Shown here: piece by piece, positions 17,685 through 26,147 of the stretch
Layout: each line of letters opens with the position of its first letter
Position numbering within the stretch: the first letter of the stretch is position 1
From: CBDIHP01 sp965279195
Lineage (GTDB): Bacteria; Planctomycetota; Planctomycetia; Isosphaerales; Isosphaeraceae
DNA: 64,000 nucleotides
Direction of reading: 5' to 3'
Assembly: GCA_965279195.1 (NCBI GenBank)
Contig: CBDIHP010000047.1
Span: 372,001-436,000, forward strand
Translations under genes and position numbers: made by a program
The notes under the pieces: generated by a model
The model's database searches: none
What the model was told of the DNA's origin: nothing
What the model saw: the letters and a program-made list of their open reading frames with translations, nothing else

Positions 17685-20600
17685 ATGAGAATGCACACGA
17701 TGTCGAGGCCCCGAGCCTTCTTCGCGACCGCCTGCGCGGCCCTCGCGCTGAGCACCGCCGCCCATCCGGCCCAGGCCGCACCCGACCAGGCACCCGTCAA
17801 GGTGCTGATGATCGTCGGCAGCAACCCGAACCACCACGGGCCGCAGTATCCCCGGAGCGCGGTCGACAGGCTCGCGAAGCTCGGCGTCGAGGTCGTCGTC
17901 ACCGAGGACCAGGAGCAGCTCAACCCCAAAACCCTCGCCGGCTACGACGTCCTCGCCATCTACAAGGACCACGGCGACCTCACCCCCTCGCAGGAGGCGG
18001 CGCTCCTCGGCTTCGTCGAGGGGGGCAAGGGGTTCGTGCCGATCCACTGCGCCTCGCACGCGTTCCGCAACAGCGACGCTTACACCAAGCTCGTCGGCGG
18101 CCGGTTCCAGAAGCATGCCGCGATGACCACCTTCAACACTCGGGTCATCGACGCCCAGCATCCGTCGATGCAAGGCGTGAAGGGCTTCCCGGTCTTCGAC
18201 GAGCCGTACGTCTCGGACCAGATGAACCCCGACCACTGGGTCGTGATGACCCGGCCCGAATCGGGCGGGTATGAGCCCTCGGCCTGGGTCCGCAAGCAGG
18301 GGAAGGGCCGGGTCTTCTACACCGCGCTCGGGCACGACGAGCGCGCCTGGGACCTCGCCCCGTATCACCACCTGCTCGCCCAGGGCATCAAGTGGGCCGC
18401 CGGGCGGATCCCGGACGAGACGCCGAAGGCCGCGACCGTCGACGGCAAGCCCGCGCCGCTGTCGCCGGCCGAGTCGATGAAGCACATGCACCTGCCCGAA
18501 GGCATGAAGGTCGAGCTCTACGCCGCCGAGCCGCAGGTCATCAAGCCCATCGCGATCGCGTTCGACCCGAGGGGCCGCGTCTGGGCCATCGAATCCATCG
18601 ACTACCCCAATGATGTCAACCCGAACAAGAAGGGCCGCGACCGCATCCGGATCCTCGAGGACACCAACGGCGACGGCACGCCCGACAAGTTCACCACCTT
18701 CGCCGAAGGGTTGAACATCCCCACGAGCCTCCTCTGGACCACGAAGGGCCTGATCGTCGCGAGGGCGCCGGACATCCTCCTGCTGACGGACACGAACGGC
18801 GACGACGTGGCCGACAAGACCGCAGTTCTGTTCACGGGCTTCGGCCGGTTCGACACCCACGCGGTCCACTCGAACCTGCACTACGGCTTCGACAACTGGA
18901 TCTACGGCAGCGTCGGATACAGCGGCGGCCGGGTGATGACCGGCGGCAAGCTCCACACCTTCGGGCAGGGGTACTTCCGGTTCAAGCCGGACGGCAAGTC
19001 GTTCGAGTTCCTCACCAGCACCAGCAACAACACCTGGGGCCTGGGCTTCGGCGAGCGGGGGCAGATCCTCGGCTCGACCGCGAACGACAACCACAGCGTC
19101 CACCTGGCGATCCCGAATCGGTACGTCGAGAAGCTCCGCGGCGGCACGGGGACGGGCAGCGCGCGGATCGAAGACCACAAGCCGTTCCACGCGCTGGGGG
19201 CGATCCGGCAGGTCGACTGGTTCGGGGGCTACACCGCCGCCGCCGGGGCCGACCTGATCACCGCCGACACCTTCGGCGACGAGTACCGGGGCGCGGTGAT
19301 GGTCAACGAGCCCACCGGCCACCTGCTGCACCTCGACTTCCTCGCCCCCAACGGCGTCACCGGGCTCAAGACCCGCGACGGCTACAACCTGCTCGTGAGC
19401 GACGACGAGTGGACCGCCCCGATCATCGCGACCGTTGGGCCCGACGGCGCCGTCTGGATGGTCGACTGGTACAACTACATCGTCCGCCACAACCCCACGC
19501 CGCCGGGCTTCCAGACCGGCGCGGGCAACGCCTACGTGACCCCCGACCGCGACAAGACCCACGGACGCATCTACAGGATTTTCCCCGAGAACGCGAAGCT
19601 CGCCAAGCTGCCGAAGCTCGACGTCGCCGGCCCCGACGAACTCGTCGCCGCGCTCGGCTCGGGCAACCTCTGGTGGCGGCTCATGGCCCAGCAGCTCATC
19701 GTCGAGAAGGACCTGAAGGCCGCCATCCCCGCCCTGGTGAAGGTCGCCGGCGATCCCAGGGGGGGCGTCGCCTCGCGGCACGCCCTGCACGCGCTGGAGG
19801 GCCTGGGTGCGAACAACGAATCCGCAATCGGGGCCGCGTTGAAGTCGTCCGACGCCGGCACCCGCGAGGCGGCGCTGCGGTCGCTGCCGCACACCAGGGA
19901 ATCGGCGAAGGCGATCGTCGACGCCGGCCTGGTGACCGACAAGGATCCGCTCGTGCGACTGGCGGCCTTGCTCGCCCTGGCCGATGCGCCGGGCGTGCCC
20001 GAGTCGGGCCCGGCGATCGTGGCGCTCCTGCTCGACCGCAGCAACGCGACCGACCCCTGGCTGCCGAAGGCCGCCGCCTACGCCGCCGCCAAGGACGCCC
20101 CGTCGTTCCTCAAGGCGGCGTCCGGGCCCATCAACGTCCGCTCGAAGGATGACGTGCTGGCGCTGGCGAATGTCGCGAAGGCGGTCGCCGAGCACCACGC
20201 CCGGGGCGGCGTCGCGGGCGGCGCACCGGCGACGATCGTCGGGGTGCTCGACGAGGCGTCGAAGGCCAACGCGGCGGTCGGCGAGTCGATCATGGTCGGC
20301 CTCGCCGCCGGCTGGCCCGCGTCGGCCGACGCGGCGCCCAAGGCCGATCCAAAGCTCATCGACGCGCTCGCGGCGCTGCTCAAGCGGCTGGGGGGCGAGG
20401 GTTCGTCGAAGACCCTGGTGCTCGCCGGCCGCTGGGGCCTGGGCGAGCGGTTTGCGGGGGAGGTCGGGCGGATCCGCAATGACCTGATCGCGGTCATCGG
20501 CGACGCCGGCAAGCCCGAGCCGAGCCGGGTCGATGCCGCCCGCCAGTGGGTCTCGCTCGACGACGCCGGCTCGGTCGCCCCGCTGGTCGCGCTCCTCACC

Positions 20601-21929
20601 CCGCAGACCGGTCCGACGCTGGCCGCCGGCCTGCTGGACGTGCTGGGCAACTCGCGCAGCAAACTCGTCGGGCCCGACCTGATCGCCTCATGGGGCCGCT
20701 ACACGCCCAACACCCGCAAACTCGCGCTGGAGACCCTGCTCAAGCGTCCCGAGTGGACCAAATCCCTGCTCGACGCCATCGAGGCCGGCACGCTCAGTGC
20801 CACCGACCTGACGCTCGACCAGGAGAACCGCCTGGCGCGTCACCCGGACAAGTCCATCGCGGAACATGCCGGCAAGCTCCTCGCCAAGAAGGGCCGGATG
20901 CCGAGCAAGAACCGCGAGGCGGTCGTGCATGCCGCCTTACCGCTGGCCCAGAAGCGCGGCGACGCCGCGAAGGGCCGGGCGGTGTTCGAGGCCCAGTGCG
21001 CCAAGTGCCACCGCCACGGGTCCGCCGGCGCCGACATCGGGCCCGACCTCTCGGGCGTGGCCACTCAGACCAGGACCGAATTGATCGAACATATCCTCGA
21101 CCCCAACCGTTCGGTCGAGGCGAACTACCGCCAGTACACCGTCGCCACCGCCGACGGCCGCGTCCTCTCGGGCCTGCTCGCGGCCGAGACGGGCACGTCG
21201 ATCGAGCTGCTCGACACCGAGGCCAAGCGGCAGACGGTCCTGCGCCAGGGCATCGAGGAACTCAAGGCGACCACCCAGTCGCTCATGCCCGAGGGCTTCG
21301 AGAAGCTGCCGCCGGAGCAACTGGTGGACCTGCTGGAATTCCTCACCACGCGCGGCAAATTCTTCCCGCTGCCGCTGGCCAAGGCGGCCACGACGATCAG
21401 CAGCAAGGGCATGTTCTTCAGCACCGAGACCGACATGGAGCGGCTGATCTTCCCCAAGTGGGGCGCGGTGTCGGCCTTCGGCGTGCCGTTCCAGGTGATC
21501 GACCCCAAGAACGGCACGGTGCCGAACATCATCCTGCTGCACAGCATCAACGGGCCGCTGACCAGCAAGCTCCCCCGGACCGCCACCATCCCCTGCGGCT
21601 CGCCGGCGAAGGCGATTCACATGCTCAGCGGCGTGAGCGGCTGGGGCCACCCGTACGGCCGCGTGGGCAGCACCTCCCTGATCGTCCGCCTGCACTACGC
21701 CGACGGCCAGACGGAGGACCACCCCCTGAAGAACGGCATCCAGTTCGCGGACTACATCCGCGTGGTGGACGTCCCCGGCTCGAAGCTCGCCTTCAAGCTC
21801 GGCGGCCAGCAGATCCGCTACCTCAGCATCGGCCCCAGGCGGGATGAAAAGATCGACACCATCGAATTCCTCAAAGGCCCCGATTCCAGCGCCCCCGTCG
21901 TCATGGCCGTGACGGTGGAGTCCAAGTAG
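17685..21929 (+). CDS. ThuA / PVC-type dehydrogenase / HEAT / cytochrome c multidomain protein
   Basis: 1414 residues. Signal peptide (MSRPRAFFATACAALALS, cleaved after AHPAQA). About 35-245: ThuA domain (VLMIVGSNPNHHGPQYPRS ... FVPIHCASHAFRN ... WVRKQGKGRVFYTALGHD). About 265-630: PVC-type sugar-dehydrogenase propeller (MHLPEGMKVELYAAEP, then NNTWGLGF, then TPDRDKTHGRIYRI). About 640-1075: HEAT-like repeats. Class I cytochrome c with CAKCH at 1105-1109. C-terminal beta-rich domain. Known planctomycete architecture, thought to oxidise sugars or alcohols in the periplasm. Start uncertain: GTG 17634 has AAGGAG nearby but makes an over-long signal. The TAG stop lies in a REP head. Confidence 0.9.
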   Translation: MRMHTMSRPRAFFATACAALALSTAAHPAQAAPDQAPVKVLMIVGSNPNHHGPQYPRSAVDRLAKLGVEVVVTEDQEQLNPKTLAGYDVLAIYKDHGDLTPSQEAALLGFVEGGKGFVPIHCASHAFRNSDAYTKLVGGRFQKHAAMTTFNTRVIDAQHPSMQGVKGFPVFDEPYVSDQMNPDHWVVMTRPESGGYEPSAWVRKQGKGRVFYTALGHDERAWDLAPYHHLLAQGIKWAAGRIPDETPKAATVDGKPAPLSPAESMKHMHLPEGMKVELYAAEPQVIKPIAIAFDPRGRVWAIESIDYPNDVNPNKKGRDRIRILEDTNGDGTPDKFTTFAEGLNIPTSLLWTTKGLIVARAPDILLLTDTNGDDVADKTAVLFTGFGRFDTHAVHSNLHYGFDNWIYGSVGYSGGRVMTGGKLHTFGQGYFRFKPDGKSFEFLTSTSNNTWGLGFGERGQILGSTANDNHSVHLAIPNRYVEKLRGGTGTGSARIEDHKPFHALGAIRQVDWFGGYTAAAGADLITADTFGDEYRGAVMVNEPTGHLLHLDFLAPNGVTGLKTRDGYNLLVSDDEWTAPIIATVGPDGAVWMVDWYNYIVRHNPTPPGFQTGAGNAYVTPDRDKTHGRIYRIFPENAKLAKLPKLDVAGPDELVAALGSGNLWWRLMAQQLIVEKDLKAAIPALVKVAGDPRGGVASRHALHALEGLGANNESAIGAALKSSDAGTREAALRSLPHTRESAKAIVDAGLVTDKDPLVRLAALLALADAPGVPESGPAIVALLLDRSNATDPWLPKAAAYAAAKDAPSFLKAASGPINVRSKDDVLALANVAKAVAEHHARGGVAGGAPATIVGVLDEASKANAAVGESIMVGLAAGWPASADAAPKADPKLIDALAALLKRLGGEGSSKTLVLAGRWGLGERFAGEVGRIRNDLIAVIGDAGKPEPSRVDAARQWVSLDDAGSVAPLVALLTPQTGPTLAAGLLDVLGNSRSKLVGPDLIASWGRYTPNTRKLALETLLKRPEWTKSLLDAIEAGTLSATDLTLDQENRLARHPDKSIAEHAGKLLAKKGRMPSKNREAVVHAALPLAQKRGDAAKGRAVFEAQCAKCHRHGSAGADIGPDLSGVATQTRTELIEHILDPNRSVEANYRQYTVATADGRVLSGLLAAETGTSIELLDTEAKRQTVLRQGIEELKATTQSLMPEGFEKLPPEQLVDLLEFLTTRGKFFPLPLAKAATTISSKGMFFSTETDMERLIFPKWGAVSAFGVPFQVIDPKNGTVPNIILLHSINGPLTSKLPRTATIPCGSPAKAIHMLSGVSGWGHPYGRVGSTSLIVRLHYADGQTEDHPLKNGIQFADYIRVVDVPGSKLAFKLGGQQIRYLSIGPRRDEKIDTIEFLKGPDSSAPVVMAVTVESK

Positions 21930-21971
21930 GGTGTGGTGCCACGCGGACTACAGGTCCGCGTCCACCGCACC
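21926..21971. repeat. REP palindrome, GTAGGGTGTGG family, at the ThuA-gene stop codon
   Basis: GTAGGGTGTGGTGCCACGCG pairs with CGCGTCCACCGCACC. The TAG of GTAG is the stop codon of the preceding gene (21927-21929). 40 bp from the RAYT gene end. Confidence 0.85.
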
Positions 21972-22013
21972 CTCGGACCGCCCACGCCCATCCATAATCC
22001 CCCCCCAATCCCC

Positions 22014-22574
22014 TCATTCAAACCCGCGATCCGGCGACAGGCCCATCTTGGGCTCATCGCGTCCCCACCCCTCCTGATAAAGCCCGGCCCGGACGTACCG
22101 CCCGAAGCTGGAGGCGGGCCAATCCCCGGGACGTTCGACATAGCCATGCCGGACAGGGTTGTAATGGATGTAGTCGAGGATGTTCGCAAAATCATCCTCA
22201 TCGCGGATGAAGTGCTCCCAGAATCTCCTCTGCCAGACGCATCGCTCCTGGCGGCGGAGCCGGGATTCGCTCCGGGCCGCTTCCCGGCAACCGGCACCCC
22301 CGCGATGCCACGCGCGGGTGAAGTGTCGCTTGATCTCATTCCAGCGCATCGAGAACTGGGCATCCCCGAGCGGCATTGTCCAGATGCAATGCATGTGGTC
22401 GGGCAGCAGCACGATCGCCGGGATCTGGAAGGGATGCCGGGCCCTGACCTTTCGGAAGCTGTCGCCCAGCAATCGCCGCGCGACGGGATCCCAAAAGATC
22501 GGCATCCGTTCCCAGGTCACGAGCGTGAAGAAGTATTGACCGCCGGCGACATACCAGCGTCGATAATTCGGCAT
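22014..22574 (-). CDS. REP-associated tyrosine transposase (RAYT, Y1/HUH type)
   Basis: 186 residues, the usual RAYT length. Single-strand HUH nuclease related to IS200/IS605 transposases. Visible signatures: HUH-type HMH at 60-62 in LLPDHMHCIW, the basic RCVWQRRFWEHFIRDEDDF, and the catalytic-helix block LDYIHYNPVRHGYV (Tyr about 135/138), followed by the family's WPASSFGRY. RAYTs are domesticated transposases thought to mobilise REP palindromes. It is flanked by three copies of the GTAGGGTGTGG REP (21926, 22740, 22808), the standard REPtron layout. Intact frame; start ATG at 22574 without a clear ribosome site. Confidence 0.92.
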   Translation of the reverse strand: MPNYRRWYVAGGQYFFTLVTWERMPIFWDPVARRLLGDSFRKVRARHPFQIPAIVLLPDHMHCIWTMPLGDAQFSMRWNEIKRHFTRAWHRGGAGCREAARSESRLRRQERCVWQRRFWEHFIRDEDDFANILDYIHYNPVRHGYVERPGDWPASSFGRYVRAGLYQEGWGRDEPKMGLSPDRGFE

Positions 22575-22739
22575 CGATGGGCCGCCCCAGGGTTCAAAAC
22601 GAAGGCGAATGCCGCCGTCCGCTTCAACCCTAGGTCAGGTTCTCAGGCCGGTCAAATTCGATGGGGTGATCGATGGACTATTGATGTGAGAACGCATCGT
22701 CGGCCGCGCGGGGCAATCGTGCGGGCTGTCGCGGTCGTG

Positions 22740-22785
22740 GGTGCGGTGGACGCGGACCTTGGGTCCGCGTGGCACCACACCCTAC
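22740..22785. repeat. REP palindrome, GTAGGGTGTGG family (inverted orientation)
   Basis: Reads GGTGCGGTGGACGCGGACC...GGCACCACACCCTAC on the + strand, i.e. the head GTAG faces right. Identical over 46 bp to the next copy at 22808. Confidence 0.9.
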
Positions 22786-22807
22786 AGGGTGGCGAGGGTA
22801 GTACCAT

Positions 22808-22854
22808 GGGTGCGGTGGACGCGGACCTTGGGTCCGCGTGGCACCACACCCTAC
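22808..22854. repeat. REP palindrome, GTAGGGTGTGG family (inverted orientation, tandem copy)
   Basis: Second copy of the 46-bp unit, 22 bp after the first and in the same orientation. Its CTAC end is 5 bp from the stop of the 22859-23617 gene. Confidence 0.9.
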
Positions 22855-22858
22855 GGGA

Positions 22859-23617
22859 TTACGCCATCGGGTCGACCGGCGCCTTGCGCTGGCGGCCGCC
22901 GTTGACGAGGCCGGCGACGGCGATGCCGGTGAGGAGGGCGACGACGAGGCGGGCGAGGGAGCGCGCGGCGAGGGTGGCGGGGATGGGGTTGCCGGTCTCG
23001 GAGAGGGGCAGGACCACCGCGCCCAGGGTCAGGTAGAGCACGGTCCCGAGCGCCGCGCCGGCGAGGCCGCCGAGGGCGGCGCGGGGGAGGATCGCGGCCT
23101 CGATCGGCCACATCCCCAGCGCGAAGGCCAGGCCCGCCACCAGGCCCAGCGGCGCCCACATGCCGCCGAGCACCCACAACGGCAGGATCATATCATCGAC
23201 CATCGCCCCGCGATTGGAGTCGGCCACCGGCATCAGGAACTTCGTCGTGACCGCCCCGGCGCTCACCCCCAGGGCGAAGCCGATCAGCCCGGGGAGGATC
23301 ATCTGCCTGACCGACTTGCGACGGGCCATCGCCCCGGCCACGCCGAAGGCCAGGCCCAGAAAGCCCCCGAACGCCTCGAACGTCGTGATCGCTTCCTTGC
23401 TCTGCGCCGCCAGCTTGAGCTTGTCGTTGGCGTTCGAGAACGGATCCGTGAGCGCGGGCAGGACCTTCGGCAGGAAGTACCCCCGGAGCGACTCGCCCAC
23501 CCCCAGCGCCGCCAGGCCGGCCAGGAACGCCGCCGCGAGCGCGTGCACGTACACCCGGCGCCAGTCGGGGAGCATCGGGGCGGGCAGGGTGACCAGGGAG
23601 GCGGGTTCGGTTGACAT
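22859..23617 (-). CDS. Polytopic membrane protein of unknown function
   Basis: 252 residues, about six hydrophobic helices (about 27-45, 83-100, 105-125, 145-170, 185-205, 220-240), with short charged loops; the periplasm/cytosol loop KVLPALTDPFSNANDKLKL separates helix 1 from helix 2. I recognise no family. The start ATG at 23617 has GAGGA upstream. Single gene between the REP tandem and a strong terminator that belongs to the next gene upstream. Confidence 0.75.
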   Translation of the reverse strand: MSTEPASLVTLPAPMLPDWRRVYVHALAAAFLAGLAALGVGESLRGYFLPKVLPALTDPFSNANDKLKLAAQSKEAITTFEAFGGFLGLAFGVAGAMARRKSVRQMILPGLIGFALGVSAGAVTTKFLMPVADSNRGAMVDDMILPLWVLGGMWAPLGLVAGLAFALGMWPIEAAILPRAALGGLAGAALGTVLYLTLGAVVLPLSETGNPIPATLAARSLARLVVALLTGIAVAGLVNGGRQRKAPVDPMA

Positions 23618-23748
23618 GGGACGGTCCTCGCCGTGGGGAGCAACAAGGGTGCGATGATCGATCCGACGAGTCTATCAGGCGGGCGGCCCCGGGGAAATGA
23701 TCGGCCCGGCGGGCCTTGAGTCCCATCCAGCCGTGAGCATCCAACGAA

Positions 23749-23775
23749 CGAGGCCCGCCGATGGGGCGGGCCTCG
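23749..23775. terminator. Perfect 11-bp hairpin after the Pro/Ala-rich protein gene
   Basis: CGAGGCCCGCC (23749-23759) and GGCGGGCCTCG (23765-23775) pair perfectly around GATGG. It sits about 40 bp after the stop of the leftward gene at 23812. No U-tract, as is usual in GC-rich genomes. Confidence 0.7.
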
Positions 23776-23811
23776 TCGCGATCAGGTTGTCAGGATCGAC
23801 CGTTGCCGATC

Positions 23812-25896
23812 TCAGTACTTCTTGCCCCGCAGGGGCGGCCCGACGCCGGTGAGCGGCAGGTAGAAGGTGTCCGGCGGGATGCGGTCGGCGGGGCGGTAGT
23901 AGCCCAGCTCGTACTGCGACTCCCAGGGCGGATCCACGATCATGTTGTAGGGCAACGCCACGATCTGGGCGGCGAACAGCCCGACGGAGAAGAATGGCTG
24001 GATGATCTGGTTCCGCTGCTTCGACTGCTTGGGGTCATCCAGCGGGTAGGTCAGGAACCGCCCGGTCGGCCCGAAGAGCTGCTCGGCCGACTGGCCGTAG
24101 CGTTCGAGGACGGCGTCCTGGAAGTAGAGCGGCGTGTGGCAGACGGCGGCCGCGGCCCACATCTTCCGGGTCGGGTCCCACTGGCGGGCCTCCAGGGGCA
24201 CGAAGTCCTCGGGGACCGGGATGCTCCGGAGCGGCCGGGCCTCGGTCGGGCTCGGGGCCCGGGGCAGCTCGAACCGGGTCGAGCCCTGGCCCGGCTGGTT
24301 GGTCAGGGCCGAGGTGTCACCCAGGCCCATCGCTGGCGGAGTTGTCGGGCCGCCCGCCGGGGCCTGGCCGGGCTGCTGGGCGATCCGACGGGCCTCTTCT
24401 TCCTGGCGCTGGGCGATCCGCATGACCTCCTCGCGGGTCTTGGGCGAGAGGAGGCTCTTGTAGTCCGAGCGGTCGGGCGTGAACAGCTCCGAGGCCCCTC
24501 GCCGGGGCTCCTCGGCGGAAGCGGCGGCGCGGTCGCCGGGCAGGGGCGGCAGCGAGCTGGCCTCGGCCGCGGGGGGCGGCTCGGACGCCACCGGCGGGGT
24601 CTCCGGCAACGGCCTCGAGGGCTCCGGACGGCTCGAAGGCGGGGCCTCGGCCGTCAAGGGCGCGGGGGCCGGTGCGGGAGCGGCAGAGGGGGCCGGCTCT
24701 GCGGCCGGGACCGGCGTCGGGGCCGGCCCCTGCGGCAGTTCGGGCTCGGGCGTCGGGGCCGGCTTCGGCGCCTCGGCGGCGACCGGTGCGGCAGCGGGAG
24801 CGGGGGCCGGGATCAGTTCGGGACGCTCGGGCGCACCCAGCGCGGGGGGCTCGGCGGGCAGCGGGGCCGGGGCGACCGGCTTCGGCTCGGGGGCCGGCGC
24901 GGCGGCCGGAACCGCGATCGGGGCCGATTCGGCCTTCGGCTCCATGGCCGGCAGCGGCGTCGGGGCGGGCTCGGGCAGCGAGGTCGGGGCCAGCCCGGCG
25001 GGATCGGGGATCGGGGCCGGGGCGACCGGCGTCGGGGCCTCACCGGCCGGGATCGGCACCGGCGGCTTCGGGCCTTCCGGCTTCGGGGCCGGCAGCTCGG
25101 GGGCGGTCGCGACCGTCTCCAGCGTCAGCACGTCCTTCGACGGCTCCGGCCGGGGCTCGGCCTTCGGGGCCTCGGCCACCGGGGCGGCGGCGACCTCGGC
25201 CAGATCCAGAGGCGCGGGCGCGGCGGCGGTCGCCGGGGCAGGGGCCGCAGCGGGCCTGGGCTCCTCCAGCCGGGCCTCCTCGACCTTCGCCGCGGCGGCC
25301 TTCGGGGTATCGGCACCGATGGGCGGGATGTCGGGCAGCGGCGGCAGGGGCGAGCCGTCGGGCAGGGTGGTCGCGCCGGCCGAGGCCACCCGCGTGGCCG
25401 GGTCGCGCAAGGGGTCGCCGGTCGGGGCGTTGCGGTCTCCGGCGGGGGTCGCCAGGGCCAGGCCGCCGGCCCGGTTTGCCGCGCGGGCGGGGGAGGCGGC
25501 CAGCCGCGACCTCGACGAGTTCACCGGCTCACGCAGGCCCGCCTGGGCCCTCGCGATCCCCTTGCGGAGGAGCTGCCGATCGTTGTCGGTCAGCTCGTCG
25601 CGGGCCTTCTTGTTCTTCTGCCGCTCCTCGACCGCGCGCAAGTAGGTGAGGGCGCGAGCATATTCGCCGTAGTTGAGGTAATCCAGGCCGTTGCGGAGCA
25701 GGTAGCGGGCGTCGCGGCCGGCGAAGGCCGACTCCACCCCGGGGCCCCCCAGCGGCATCTCCGACAGCTCCCGGGGCGAGTCCGAGGCCGCGAGGCCCGC
25801 TGGGCCGTTGTCCGCGAATTGCTGGGCCAGGGCGACCGAGGCCGTCAGGCCGACCACGACCGCGCCCGCAGTCCAGACCGAGGTTGAGCGACGCAA
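23812..25896 (-). CDS. Exported Pro/Ala-rich protein, planctomycete type
   Basis: 694 residues. Signal peptide MRRSTSVWTAGAVVVGLTAS with cleavage after VALAQ. Residues about 30-130: helical segment with FAGRDARYLLRNGLDYLNYGEYARAL, possibly a TPR-like pair. Residues about 190-480: long low-complexity Pro/Ala/Glu linker. The C-terminal ~150 residues are ordered: WDPTRKMWAAAAVCHTPLYF, ALPYNMIVDPPWESQYELGY. I start at TTG 25896 because AAGGAGG stands six bases upstream and the signal peptide begins there. Probably spans the envelope; function unknown. Confidence 0.8.
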   Translation of the reverse strand: MRRSTSVWTAGAVVVGLTASVALAQQFADNGPAGLAASDSPRELSEMPLGGPGVESAFAGRDARYLLRNGLDYLNYGEYARALTYLRAVEERQKNKKARDELTDNDRQLLRKGIARAQAGLREPVNSSRSRLAASPARAANRAGGLALATPAGDRNAPTGDPLRDPATRVASAGATTLPDGSPLPPLPDIPPIGADTPKAAAAKVEEARLEEPRPAAAPAPATAAAPAPLDLAEVAAAPVAEAPKAEPRPEPSKDVLTLETVATAPELPAPKPEGPKPPVPIPAGEAPTPVAPAPIPDPAGLAPTSLPEPAPTPLPAMEPKAESAPIAVPAAAPAPEPKPVAPAPLPAEPPALGAPERPELIPAPAPAAAPVAAEAPKPAPTPEPELPQGPAPTPVPAAEPAPSAAPAPAPAPLTAEAPPSSRPEPSRPLPETPPVASEPPPAAEASSLPPLPGDRAAASAEEPRRGASELFTPDRSDYKSLLSPKTREEVMRIAQRQEEEARRIAQQPGQAPAGGPTTPPAMGLGDTSALTNQPGQGSTRFELPRAPSPTEARPLRSIPVPEDFVPLEARQWDPTRKMWAAAAVCHTPLYFQDAVLERYGQSAEQLFGPTGRFLTYPLDDPKQSKQRNQIIQPFFSVGLFAAQIVALPYNMIVDPPWESQYELGYYRPADRIPPDTFYLPLTGVGPPLRGKKY

Positions 25897-25902
25897 GACA
25901 CG

Positions 25903-25909
25903 CCTCCTT
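25903..25909 (-). promoter_or_regulatory. Ribosome binding site that fixes a TTG start
   Basis: AAGGAGG on the minus strand, six bases before the TTG at 25894-25896. No ATG or GTG is better placed. Confidence 0.7.
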
Positions 25910-26147
25910 GCCGGCTTCCTGACCCCCGCGGCCCACTCGCCGACGACGCGGCGGGCGGGCTGGAGGGTCGCGACCGCCCGAGTCCGTTCGGGCCGATCCT
26001 TCCGCTGTTCCTATCCCACTCTGGGATCGAGCTTGTCCGATTGGCGGTGGTCACGGACGCCCCCCCTCGGGATCTCCGCCCGGGGCGGGGGCATCGTAAC
26101 GGGACACGATCCCGCCGAGGTTTCCCTCGGTTCAGGGATTGTTGATA

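Noticed and set aside
22652..22849. A small frame between the RAYT and the membrane-protein gene
   Set aside because: It is a translation of the two identical REP copies.
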